From Rhododendron vialii (taxonomy: Eukaryota; Streptophyta; Magnoliopsida; Ericales; Ericaceae): a stretch of DNA of 64,000 nucleotides. The first letter of the stretch is position 1; the number at the start of each line of letters is the position of its first letter. A program made the translations under genes and the position numbers. The notes below the pieces were generated by a model. It was not told the origin of the DNA and did not search any database. It was given only the letters and a program-made list of their open reading frames with translations. Of this stretch, positions 11,401 to 22,378 are shown piece after piece. The stretch is taken from positions 5,819,001 through 5,883,000 of the forward strand of contig NC_080561.1 in assembly GCF_030253575.1 (NCBI RefSeq), read 5' to 3'.

Positions 11401-13276
11401 AATGTAGTTTCCCAAAATAAGAAGCCGCCTCCGAAACGTTTCTCCCTCCTACGTGGCTTTTTCTTATTTCTCACATTTTTTACATCATTTTACTCATTTT
11501 CTATATCTTTTGTAAAATAAAAGAAAATGTTCTCTTTTGTATCAACAATGTCGTGCCCATTGAACGGGTGAGATGCTAGTGCTTGCACTCGAAAGCAGGG
11601 AAGGGAAATTTTTTGCCAATTGCTAGGAGTGTTTGGGAGACAATTTACTTTTCAGATTTTGGATTCCGAACTGCAAAATTGTTTGGATGATCCGAGATTT
11701 TGCTTAAGAGATCTGTGCGCGAAAATATAATCATAATCTAAAAAGCTCGCCCGAATGTGGTTGTTGGATTCTTGCTTTTCGGTTCATCTGCAAAATGCAT
11801 TCTGACAAAGCAGATTTTGTGCAATTGGCTCCCAAAATGAGACTCAAATAGGGATGCCAACGAATCGAGTTGAACTTTGTAGTGTTCGAGCTCGGCTCAT
11901 TTACTGAACGAACGTTAAACTTGAGCTCATTTGTAAACGGCCGAACCTGCAGGTTCTTTTAACTAAACAAGCCTCTATAACCAAGTTGAGCTTTAGAGAG
12001 TTGAGCTCGGCACTATTGGTGGTTTCAAACAAGATCACCTGTCTGATTAAAAACAAAAAAGACGAGATCACCTATAGCTGCCTGTTATGCATGTCGGCTT
12101 ACCCACTCGTGGAAACCACAAATACAAAGATGGGATGCATTTTTTTATTTATTTAAATAACCGCATGGCTGGACTAGCATACACGCACTTCGATTAATTC
12201 TAAAACCCTAAAGATAACGACCTAGTATAACCCCAAGTGACCTAAGGTTTAAAATGTTTGACCTCATGAAAACGAGCACTAATTACTTTCTCACAATTAC
12301 TTTCAAAGATGGGATGCGTCTTCTTTAACAATGTTATCCAAGAGGAGGTTGGAGATTTATTTTTAGCCTACGTTATCCGTGTGCGAGTCCCCATGCTGTG
12401 CAGTACAGAACCAAAATGTCAATATTCCAACCATATCCCAATTTGAATAATTTGCAGTACAAAACCAAAATGTCAATATTCCAATCATATCCCAATTTGA
12501 ATAATTTGCTCTCTATCGTTTTGTTTTGCAAGAGTGGCCAACAAATTTCGACAAAGATCTTTATCATGAACTTTTACGCTTGCAATACTAATCGTTTCAA
12601 GGACAGAGCGGGAGACGGATAAATCTAGCTGACCATCGAGGACAGAGCGGAGACGGATAAATCTGGCCGACCATCGTACGCAAGTTTTAAAATTTCTCTA
12701 GAACTATAGTAGTTTTTACCTAAAAGAATTGAAATTATATAAGTTTGTCTACACAACATGCTTTTAAAAATATCTAAAAGCTGACCATTCAAGAACTTTT
12801 TGAACAATTCAATAATCGTACATCTCTGATTGTATACAACATTTAACACAAGTTCGTTTACTAAACAAGTTGAGCTTCAACGTGTTGAGCTAGGCTCATT
12901 TACTAAAGAAACCTAAAACTCGAGCTAGAGCTCAACTCGATCATTAAATGGGTCGAGCTGAGCTAAGTCTCGAGTTGCTCGCGAACAACTCAGTTCATTT
13001 GCAGCACCAACACGTGCATATACGGCCAATCAAATAGGACAAAAACATTAGTAACACTACCTTTCTTGAGTTTTGACACACGGACAAGTGACACAGCAAT
13101 GAACAGGAAAGCCTTCACCTGTACACCGTTGATGTAGGCAATTAAAACACGCACCCACACTGGTAGACGGTGAGTCAAAAAAGGAATAGCCAAATTCCAA
13201 TATATATTTAGAAGAGGACTGGGAGAGGAGGAAAGTCTCTCAGGGTGAATTCCTACAGTTGTGGTGACCAAGAGCA
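11401..13276 (+). promoter_or_regulatory. Spacer and promoter of FMO copy 1
   Basis: A duplicated spacer shared in parts with the FMO copy 2 and copy 3 upstream regions and with 25370-26030. It includes gagctcg-rich degenerate repeats (11840-12010, 12850-12990), a short local duplication of the word gacagagcgggagacggat (12601-12675) and an approximately 60-bp tandem repeat (12405-12510). Near the gene are a TATA-like element (tatatattta, 13201-13210), a W-box core on the minus strand (agtcaa, 13173-13178) and a perfect G-box CACGTG (13011-13016). The G-box is interrupted by one extra base in copies 2 and 3. Confidence 0.6.
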
Positions 13277-16200
13277 ATGGAGAGGAAGGTGGCCATAATC
13301 GGAGCCGGTATCAGCGGCCTTCTAGCCTGTAAATACGCTCTATCGAAGGGTCATCGCCCGACAGTGTTCGAGGCTCAGAGCGGCCTCGGAGGGGTGTGGA
13401 CTAAAACGGTAGAGATTACTAAGCTGCAGACTCCCAAACCGTTATACCAGTTCTCCGATTTTCCGTGGCCAGATTCTGTCACAGAAGTCTTTCCTGACCA
13501 AAACCAAGTGTTGGAGTATATCGAGTCGTATGCTCGCCAGTTTGATTTGCTACACCACATCAGATTCGACACTAAAGTGGTCAGCATCGACTACGAAGGT
13601 GCATCATCAGAGGTGCAAAAAGCATGGGCACTTTGGGGTGGAACAGGTGAACCATTTGACTCTAAAGGAGGAAAATGGTATATTACAATCCAAGACACCA
13701 AAAGCCTTTCTACTGAGGTATCTATCAATCTCTATCTACGTTACATGGACTTGAGTACGGTATCAGGTCTAGGCCTCGGCGTCGGACTTGTCTATTTCTT
13801 ACGTTAAAAACACTGTATATAAAACTCTCATTTGCGTATCTACGAGTATTCGTAGTTTTGGAAGAAACTTAACTGGAAAATATCCAATTAAGCTGATCCA
13901 GTGGATTTGATCCAGTGTTTCGGATCCATTCTTTTTAAGATAAAAAAGTTTCGATCAGGCACTTAATGATATCCAATTAAGCTTATTTTTTGCATAGTTG
14001 TTCTACTCGATGAACTCTACAAAGTGAAAGTTTTCGATCATCGGAGCGAGACCGGAGTGGGCCCGAAAATCCGAGACAGAAGCCCCCCGCTTCCCACAGA
14101 TACTGATGTAGGACAAGATCGTAGGATTTTTTTATATTTGGAATATTTAGGAACAATATTATTACGAAATTATATTTGTGCTGCCTGTTTTGCATGATTC
14201 TTATTTTTCTATTTCCTAGTTTTGGTAGGATTTATTATTCCCTTTGAGATGTTATTTTGGAGATTTTACTTTGCTTTTTATTATGGTCTTGGTTTCCAAG
14301 TAATTGTTTTGCTTGGTCACAACTCTAAGTAGTTACCTTATTGTTAGCACTCCTACTAGTACAAATAAGGGTGTAAGTAATTTAAACTTTTAAAGCTTTT
14401 TATCAATATTATTCAAACTTTGTCTCTTTCTCTCGTGGACTCGAGTTTATCATTCGTTCGATTAGTACGCAACTAATCTCTTTGTTAATTCCGCTGCGTC
14501 AAATGGTATCAGAGCCACGCTTTTCTTGGTTCGATGGCACCAAACACGGCTAAAGAAACACCCATTGACGTTGGTCATGGGCTTTCTGACCTAAGGAAGA
14601 TGATGGAGGATAACCGAACACAGTTGCAAGATCGAAGCACTCAGTTAGCCGAGATCTGTTAGGATACTCGCACTCAGTTCACAGAGATCCGTGAGTTGCT
14701 GCAGGGGTTGACTCTACAAAATCGCCAAAGGCTAGAAAGGGTTGAGAAGGATCGTGTGGAGGGATTTGCCCACCGCCAACTTCTTAACGAGAATAGGAAC
14801 CGCGTTGAGGGATTTGCCGCAATCAACATATTCATCAAAACGTTTCCAGAGGATATTCTTATTATCACTGCGATAGTAGGAATAAATTTGAAGGCAAGCT
14901 ATTTGAGAATCATGATGATTATCAGTCGATGAAGCGGCAATCAAATTTCAGGTATTATAATAATTTACCTAAATTTAGTGGTTCTGAATATTTTGAGGAT
15001 ATTCTAGATTGGATACTTAATCTTGAGGATGCTTTTGAGTATATGAAAATCTTGAATGGGGAAAAGTGGAAGTACGTGTTGTTAAAAACTTACAGGTCTA
15101 GCCCTAGATTGGTGGTTAGATTTGCAATCTTTGCGAGATCAACAGAACAAACGCCATATTTGTGCATGGTCAAGAATAAAAAAATGTCTGATGGAGAGAT
15201 TTTTGCCGCATAATTATAAACAATTATTGGATGAAAAGTACGGATCAAATCAACAGAATAAAACTACTTTTGCCAAAGATGTGATTGAAGAAATTGATAA
15301 GGTGGTCATAGAGGGAGTTGATAAAAAAATTGAAACAGAAGTTGGCGATCAAGTTGTTGAGGACCAAAACAGTTATCCATTGGACATGGTTCATACTAAA
15401 ATTTGTATTAAAGAGGAGCCGAGCTTGCTTCAAGTGGATCACGTTGACCTCGACAATTGGGTTTAGCTAACTAGGGATGATTTTACCGAAAACGTCCCAA
15501 GTAATATTAGAGAGAAAGAGGATGGGGAAAAGAGGAGATGTTTGTTGATAGCCCAGATGAGTTAATTCTTTCTATTGCTAATTGGGAAGCAATGACTCCT
15601 GAAATTGAAGAGAATTTGGAGGAAAGAGATGATAGGTAGGATGCGGGGGCACATGAGCCAACCAATGGGCATCACCTCAAAGCTCTTAACGGTCAACATT
15701 CATCACTTAAGGGGAATATCAGTGGTCTAGTTGATGGACCTCATGAAGAAGAAAATCGACAAAGTGAGCTTTATGTTGATATTAGTGTCAAGAAAGATAG
15801 TTTGGCTAGCAATATAGAACTATTGGCTAATATTAGTCAAGAAAGGACTCATGATGGTGAAGATGGTAATGGTGAAGTTTTAGAATTGAAGGCACACATG
15901 ACTTGTCTTGTTTTAATCTAGCAACTTCTGATCCTTGCATAGCCGACTGCAAAGGTGATGTTCCACTTACTTTAGGGACATCGAAGGAATCAAAACTAAA
16001 TCAAGCTCAAGACAATTTGCAACATCAAATAATGCTCATTTATTAGATTTTCTTGGAGTGCATCAATTTGATTGGGTTCCCAACATTCGTCTGGTGAATC
16101 TTATCAACAAGTTGAAGCATGAAGAGAAAAGATCATTGCATGAATACTTTTCATTGAATAATTTTTGGAAGAGGAGCAATAAGCTGAAGCATTCTACGTT

Positions 16201-18530
16201 TTTTGGGTATTATCTTGTTTGTACTCGACTTGCTAAATATTGGAAGATAATACATCAATCTTTTGGATGTGAAGCCGAGTGGAGCTCATTATTGAAGTTC
16301 AAGTTCAAAAAATTTAATTTGAAGTACAAAATTGATGTGGACAAGCGCCAACGTGTGAAGTTGTTTCGAGCAACGAGAACTCGAGGTCGAGTTCTTTTGA
16401 AGAAAAGGAGATTGATGTAGGACAAGATCGTAGGTTTTTTTTTTGTTATATTTGGAAACTATTATTTAGGAATAATATTATTACGAAATTATATTTGTGT
16501 TGCATGTTTTGCACGTTTCTTATTTTTCTATTTCCTAGTTTTGGTAGGATTTATTATTCCCTTGGAGATGTTATTTTGGAGATTTTACTTTCCTTTTTAT
16601 TATGGTCTTGGTTTCCAAGTAATTGTTTTGCTTGGTCACCACTCTGCATTGTTCGGTTGTGGGTTTGAAAAATTTTTGGGTTTGGTTTTTGGGGTTTGAA
16701 AAATTTTTTCCAAACCCCCCACGACCGAACAAGGGCTAAGTAGTTACCTTATTGTTAGGACTCCTACTAGTACAAATAGGGGTGTAAGTTATTTAAACTT
16801 TTAAAGCTTTTTACCAATATTATTCAGAATTTGTCACGTTCTCTCGTGGACTCGAGTTTATCATTCGTTCGATTAGTACGCAACTAATCTCTTTGTTAAT
16901 TCCGCTGCATCAGATACTTAATAGATTGTGAAAAGTCCATGTAACATAGTCTATCACAAATCGATTAATTTTAAATTCTAACAGAATGATGACCCTACGT
17001 TTTCATTCATGGTTATACATACAGGTTTGTCAATTTGATTTTGTGATAATATGTCTGGGAAGGTTCAGTGGGATTCCAAACATTCCAGAATTTCCTCAAG
17101 GCAAGGGTCCTGAAGTGTTTCAGGGAAAGGTTATACACTCCATGGATTACGCTGACATGGATTACGCAACTGCTAAAGAATTGGTCAAAGGAAAGCGGGT
17201 CGCTGTTGTTGGACTCCAGAAATCGGCACTTGACATTGCAATGGAGTGCTCAACAGCAAATGGTGAAACCACGAGACCGTAATTTATCAGATACTGACTT
17301 TTAACAGAATCAACGTTTTGTTCACCATGAGACTAAATGAACTCTAACCATGATCATTTGATTTCGTTTCTTCCTTTCCATTCCCAAAGGTTTCAGTTTA
17401 TTATCCTAATCACCTTATATTTTTTGTGGCTCATAGGGATGGATCTTCCCTGCACTGTCATATACAGAACTGAGCACTGGAGCATTCCTGATTACCAGCC
17501 ATGGGGAGTTCCCTTAGCATATCTCTACCTTAATCGCTTCTCAGAGCTATCAATTCACAAGCCTGGTGAAGGGCCTCCACTTAGTCTTCTAGCCACATTG
17601 CTTTCTCCTGTGGTAACCTCCCTTTTTCCGAATTCATGCTACTTCCCAAGTGATAAATCTACTCCTATTTTCATCAAGGAATCCTATTTGTCACACTAAT
17701 TTGACAGAGATGGGCATTTTCAAAATTCGTCGAAAGTCATGTGAAACACAAGCTTAAGCTCGCGAAGTTTGGTATGGTGCCAAAACATAGTTTCCTACAA
17801 GAACTCAGTTCCTGCTTGACCTCAACAGTGCCCGATGACTTCTACAATAGGGTTGAGAAGGGAAGCATCAGATTGAAGAAAGCTCCAAGCTTTAGCTTTT
17901 GCAAAGAAGGTATTCTGATAGATGGCAAGACCGAAACTCTAAAGGCAGATTTGGTCATATTGGCTACCGGGTTCAATGGTGTTAAAAAGCTTCAAGACAT
18001 TTTCGCCTCCCCATCCTTTCAGGACCTCATAGCCGGGTCACCTGATAAAACAGTTCCTCTCTACAGGTTAGCACTTGAAAATAAGGAAATGGTTTAGTAA
18101 ATAGTAATGTAGTATATGTTCACAATAACTACAACATTTGGTCTCAATTTGAAAGCTATACATTAACACAAACTTTTGTTTTAAAAGGGAATGCATTCAC
18201 CCCCGAATTCCACAGCTTGCGGTCATTGGATTCTCGGAGAGTGTTGCGAATTTGTACACCTCGGAGATGAGGTGTCGGTGGCTAGCAGAGCTACTTGACG
18301 GCACATTCAAGCTACCCAGCATCAAAGAGATGGAAAAGGATATAGCAGAATGGGATGAATACATGAAGCAATACTCTGACAAAAACTACCGGAGATCTTG
18401 CATCGGTGCCCTTCATATATGGTACAATGACCAACTCTGCAAGGACATGGGATGGAACCCAAAGAGGAAGAAGGGATTGGTCGCTGAGTTGTTCGAGCCA
18501 TACGGTCCGATGGACTATGCTTGTCCCTAA
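13277..18530 (+). CDS. FMO1: FMO1-like flavin monooxygenase, copy 1
   Basis: Class B flavin monooxygenase of the plant FMO1 clade, using FAD and NADPH to oxygenate N or S centres. Arabidopsis FMO1 N-hydroxylates pipecolic acid in systemic immunity, but the substrate here is not known. Exons 13277-13717, 17025-17262, 17437-17612, 17708-18066 and 18188-18530 join in phase to 518 residues without a stop. Motifs: FAD-binding [13 protein letters not shown] at residues 5-17, [10 protein letters not shown], the FMO signature [11 protein letters not shown], the clade's altered NADPH motif [12 protein letters not shown] and LATGF near residue 380. The C-terminus is long, as in the clade. Intron 1 is expanded to 3.3 kb by an LTR element and an unrelated insert (about 13900-14100), but splice sites are intact. 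Confidence 0.93.
14104..16912 (+). mobile_element. Gag-only gypsy-type LTR retrotransposon in FMO intron 1
   Basis: Left LTR 14104-14501 and right LTR 16413-16912 both begin tgatgtaggacaagatcgta and end in ca. They are flanked by a perfect 5-bp TSD, gatac (14099-14103 and 16913-16917). The primer-binding site tggtatcagagcc (from 14504) matches initiator tRNA-Met. A purine tract, gaagaaaaggaga, precedes the right LTR. The interior holds a broken gypsy gag: a [14 protein letters not shown] start, stops near 14660 and 14930, [17 protein letters not shown], and after a frame change [17 protein letters not shown]. Just before the right [16 protein letters not shown] matches the usual gypsy polyprotein end. 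There is no protease, RT or integrase, so it would depend on an autonomous partner. Confidence 0.92.
16646..16736. mobile_element. About 90-bp foldback MITE inside the right LTR
   Basis: The right LTR differs from the left by an insert whose ends are inverted repeats: gcattgttcggttgtggg on the left and cccacgaccgaacaagggc on the right, with a short loop rich in tttgaaaaattttt. The left LTR reads straight across (actctaagtag). This is a nested insertion after the LTR element arrived. The exact TSD is unclear, possibly only ct. Confidence 0.75.
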
Positions 18531-18539
18531 AGCTCAAGG

Positions 18540-19264
18540 TTTTTTCTACATAAGGTGTTGGTGTGTAATGTCACTAGCAAGATTTTACAGACATTGTGGT
18601 GATGTTACCAACTACCAACTATGTTTGAATAAAGTTAAGAGAACTGGAAATTCAAACCACCATGAATTGCTCCGAAAGAATAGTATACGCAGATAACTAG
18701 AGAATGTGCACTAAAAAACATTGAACATTATAAAATAAAAGAAGGGGAACGACATGTGTCATATTTAGTAAACTTATCTAAGAGGAGTTCGGTACTTTAA
18801 TTTTTTTGATAACCGGATGTCCAGACCATAAAAACCCTCATTGACTTCTTGCATTATTCCTCATCACCAAATGCTAGAAATCTTGGTTCCGTGGCAGTAA
18901 AGTTTTAATATTGTTAAATGGGATGCTCAGAAAGTTTCAATAACACTAGTCAAAAAGAAAATTTTAAACTATGTCGAGAACAAGCACAACCTTTTGTATT
19001 TTCAAAGGAAAAAAATTCACCAAATTGCTGCTATTTTTACCTACTAAAATTTATGTGGAATCCAACATTTGAAATACCATCAGTCCTGCAAGTTTGGCAC
19101 ACAACCATACGAAATCATCTCGGCATCATCATTCAATCAGAATCTAAAAAGCTCGCCCGAATGTGATTGTTGGATTCTTGCTTTTGGAATGTGTGGCAAA
19201 TAGAACCTTTGACTTCATGGGGACGGGCACATATTACTTTCAAAGATAAGATGCATCTTCTTTA
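18540..19264. other. FMO copy 1 3' flank and start of next spacer
   Basis: Contains the FMO 3' UTR with an aataaag signal near 18627, conserved after copies 2 and 3. From about 19131 comes a short piece of the IDH1-FMO spacer (aatctaaaaagctcgcccga), identical in kind to 11735 and 25590. No gene is seen. Confidence 0.6.
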
Positions 19265-21441
19265 GGAGGGCTGCTTTCCTCCTCCCCGGCCCCACACCCC
19301 ATTTCCCATATTACCCCCTCCCTTCCCCCCTTCTCCTGCTCCTCCCTCCTTTCATTTACTTTTTTTTTTCTTCTTTATTTGTTTTTGTTTTTTTCTGTTA
19401 GAATTTTTTTTTCGTTTTTTTTCTCTTTATTTCCTTTTGATTCCTTCCACTTTGAATCTTTTTTTTGTTATTTTAATAATATTTTCTATTTTCTTTATTT
19501 GTTTCTTTTTCCATTTACCTCCCTTTTTTATTTTTTTTTTGGTTAACTCAAATTCTATTTTCAATTAAAATTGACTTTATACTTAATAAATTTATATTAT
19601 TTTAATTAGTTAATTAGTCTTAACAATGAATAATAAAAATAACTTGTAATGAACAATAATAAATTGAAATAAAATTTCATTTTATTATAATTGAGTACAT
19701 ATTGTCAAAACATGAAAATACATAAAAACACAAATTTTAATCAATATCTCCTCCAAATGCTGCTCCCGGCGTGCTTATACCCATTACTTCGTACCACAAT
19801 AGCAAACGTGTTTCATAACTGGCAGCCCATCCTTTAGCTTCATCCGATGAATTCTCCTCCCACCATGTTGGGATGGGTGGTACAGGGTAATGAGGTTCTA
19901 AGAAAATTTGCACGAAGTGATTGTTGTTAACACGGGCAATAGCAATTTCCCGGCGGTATTCGACTGGAACTGGAGGGGACCTCAATGGCAAATTTTTGTG
20001 GATTATGTTTGACATAGAAATAACCAGGAAAGTCCCAGGTCAGATGGTCGGACGAGTCCAATTAGAATCACCATTCCTTCCTTAGTCGGTACGAAGCCAG
20101 ACTTGTTGACAAACTTTCGAGGGTGTTAGCCTCGGGTTACTCCACAATTGTAAAAACGATCATAAAGCATAGTGTCACATGGACGGACACCTTTGGAGTG
20201 GAAACCACTTATGCTTTAGACCAGTAATTTTAGTAGAATAAGTTTGCTAGCTATCTTTAGTATTTTAACTTAATATGCATTTTTAAACACAAAAATAAAA
20301 TATAACAGAAGGTTACGGTAGCTTACGGAAGATGAATGTGGCTATCGAACGAAGTGACTTCTTACGGTAAGCTTACGGTAGCTTCGAAAGAGAAAAGAAA
20401 ATACTTTTTTTTTCTCTCGAAAATAAATATTGACTAAACTTCTAAATTTGTTGGATCGAGAGGCTGATCGGGTGGTGGTTTGGTGGCAGCCTTGGGTTGA
20501 GTTTCTTGAAGAACTCAAGAAGAAACTCAATAATACCAAGAACAAAGTAAGAACAAAGAGCAAACACAAAGTTTCTAGAGAGAAAAGTTGGAGAGATTCA
20601 AGGTGTGAATTGAATGGTTTCACAAAGGGTTCTATTTATAGGAAAATGAGGACCTCTCTCCTCACCCCATATGCCCCCCCCCCTCATATTTGCTCTATGG
20701 TTGAAGTCTAATTCTAGGTTCAAGTCTAATAAAAATATAGTTACAAAAATAAATGTTTCAATTTTCAATCTGTTTGAACTGGTGCAAAAATGTTATTTTT
20801 CTGATCATTTCATCCTAAATGGTCGTACTAAATTTTTGCCTCCAAGGCCTTTCAATGAACACCCTAAGAGAGTCTTGAAACTAAATAATGAGTTTTAGGG
20901 TGTTTGTTGAAAAGTCTTAGAGCAAAAAATTCATTATGATCATTTAAAATAAAATTATCAAAAAAATACGATTTTTGACCCGGTGTAATTATAGAAATTA
21001 AATAAATAAGATAAAATTAATTAAATAAAAATAAAATTTAAAAGGTGAAGGTGTTTTAAGAGGGGAGGGGGGCCGGGGGATAATCCGGGTTTTAAGGAAA
21101 GGCTGGAGTTTGATTTAAAAAAAAAAAGAAAACAAAAAGAAAAGGCTGGGGGGGGGGGGGGGGGGGGGGCGGGTAAAAAAAAAGGGAAAACGGCCGGGTA
21201 AGAAAAAAAGAAAACAAACAGGGAAGGCTGGGGGGGGGTAAAAATAAAAGAAAAGAAAAAGGAAAAGGGAAGGTGGGGAAAAAGAAAACAATCAGGGAAG
21301 CCCTCGCCGGGGGGGGGGGGGGGGGGGGGGGGGTGTAAAAATAAAAGAAAACAAAAAGGAAAAGGGAAGGCTGGGGTAAGGGTAAGGACGTAAATTTGGT
21401 GTGGGGCCGGGGGTGGGGTGTCAGGGGGAATAGCAATTTTC
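19265..21441 (-). mobile_element. Decayed MULE with OTU-type protein fragment
   Basis: An insertion in the FMO copy 2 upstream spacer, flanked by cttcttta (19257-19264 and 21442-21449; the ninth base differs). Copies 1 and 3 lack it. The ends are imperfect inverted repeats that share ccggccccacacc. A minus-strand frame (20015-19737, 92 residues) contains RREIAIARVNNNHFVQIFLE, followed by PPIPTWW. This string belongs to the C-terminal part of the OTU-like protease domain carried by many plant Mutator-like elements. A TATA-like cctataaatag on the minus strand lies near 20640. No transposase core remains, so it is non-autonomous. Confidence 0.7.
21085..21425. repeat. G/A-rich low-complexity tract with poly-G runs
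   Basis: Poly-G runs of about 20 or more at 21147-21169 and 21310-21333 lie within repeats of words like aaaagaaaacaaaaagg and ggaaggctgg, at the right end of the MULE. Tracts like this form G-quadruplexes and are also prone to sequencing length error. Confidence 0.85.
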
Positions 21442-21449
21442 CTTCTTTA

Positions 21450-22378
21450 GCAATGTTATCCAAGAGGAGGTTGGAGCTTTATTTTTAGCCTTACGTTATC
21501 TGAGCTTTATTTTTAGACTTACGTTATCTGTGTCTGAGTGCCCATGCTGTGCGGTACAAAATCAAAATGTCAATATTCCAACCGTATCCCAATTTGAATA
21601 ATTTGCTTTCTATCGTTTTGGATAAGTGGCAAACAAATTTCGAGAAAGATCTTACTTTATCATGAACTTTCACCCTCGCAATAATGCTGCTGCAATACTA
21701 GTGTTTTCAAGGACGGACTGGGAGACAGATAGAATCTGGCCGGCCGTCGTACCCAAATTTTAAAATTTCTCTAGAACTATAGTAAGTAGTTTTTTCCTAA
21801 AAGAATTGAAATTAGTATAAGTTTGTCTACCCAACATGTCTTTAAAAATATCTAAAAGCTGTCCATTCAGATTTTTTTGAACAACTCAATAATCGTCCTT
21901 TGTGAATGGGAGAAAGAGATGGACAAGTTTCCCGCTCCTAGTCAACACTCTGAAGCTTGTCTCGTTTACAGAGGCTCGTTTCGTAAACAAGCCGAACTTC
22001 AAAGTGTTGAGGTAGGCTCTTTTACTAAAGAAACCTAAAACTCGAGCTAGAGCTCAACTCAATCACTAAACGAGCCGAGCCGAGCTAAGTCACGAGCTGC
22101 TCGTGAGCATCTCAATTCGTTTGCAGCCCCAACACCGTGCATATACGACCAATCAAATAGGACAAAAGCATTAGTAAGACAAGTGACACAGCCATGAACA
22201 GGAAAGCCTTCACCGGTACAACGTTGTTATAGCCTATAGGCAATTAAAACCCGCACCCACACTGGTAGACGGTGAGTCAAAAAAGGAATAGCCAAATTCC
22301 AATATATATTTGGAAGAGGACTGGGAGAGGAGGAAAGTCTCTCAGGGTGAATTCCTACAGTTGTGGCGACCAAGAGCA
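21450..22378 (+). promoter_or_regulatory. Upstream region of FMO copy 2
   Basis: Closely similar to 12320-13276 and 54240-55874. It keeps the TATA-like aatatatattt (about 22300) and the agtcaa W-box core (about 22276). The G-box position reads caccgtg (22133-22139), one base longer than in copy 1. A roughly 30-base segment of copy 1 (about 13053-13083, including ttttgacac) is absent. Confidence 0.6.

Noticed and set aside
16058..16420. 120-residue frame inside the LTR element of FMO copy 1
   Set aside because: The typical gypsy polyprotein end ([11 protein letters not shown]) lies in a different frame of the same bases, so this frame is a shadow.
18067..18097. FMO exon 4 extension LALENKEMV
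   Set aside because: These codons follow the GT donor and precede a stop; the family sequence continues in exon 5 (ECIHPRIP).
22310..22378. N-terminal extension of FMO copy 2
   Set aside because: The upstream frame opens with TTG rather than ATG, and copies 1 and 3 start at the equivalent of 22379.
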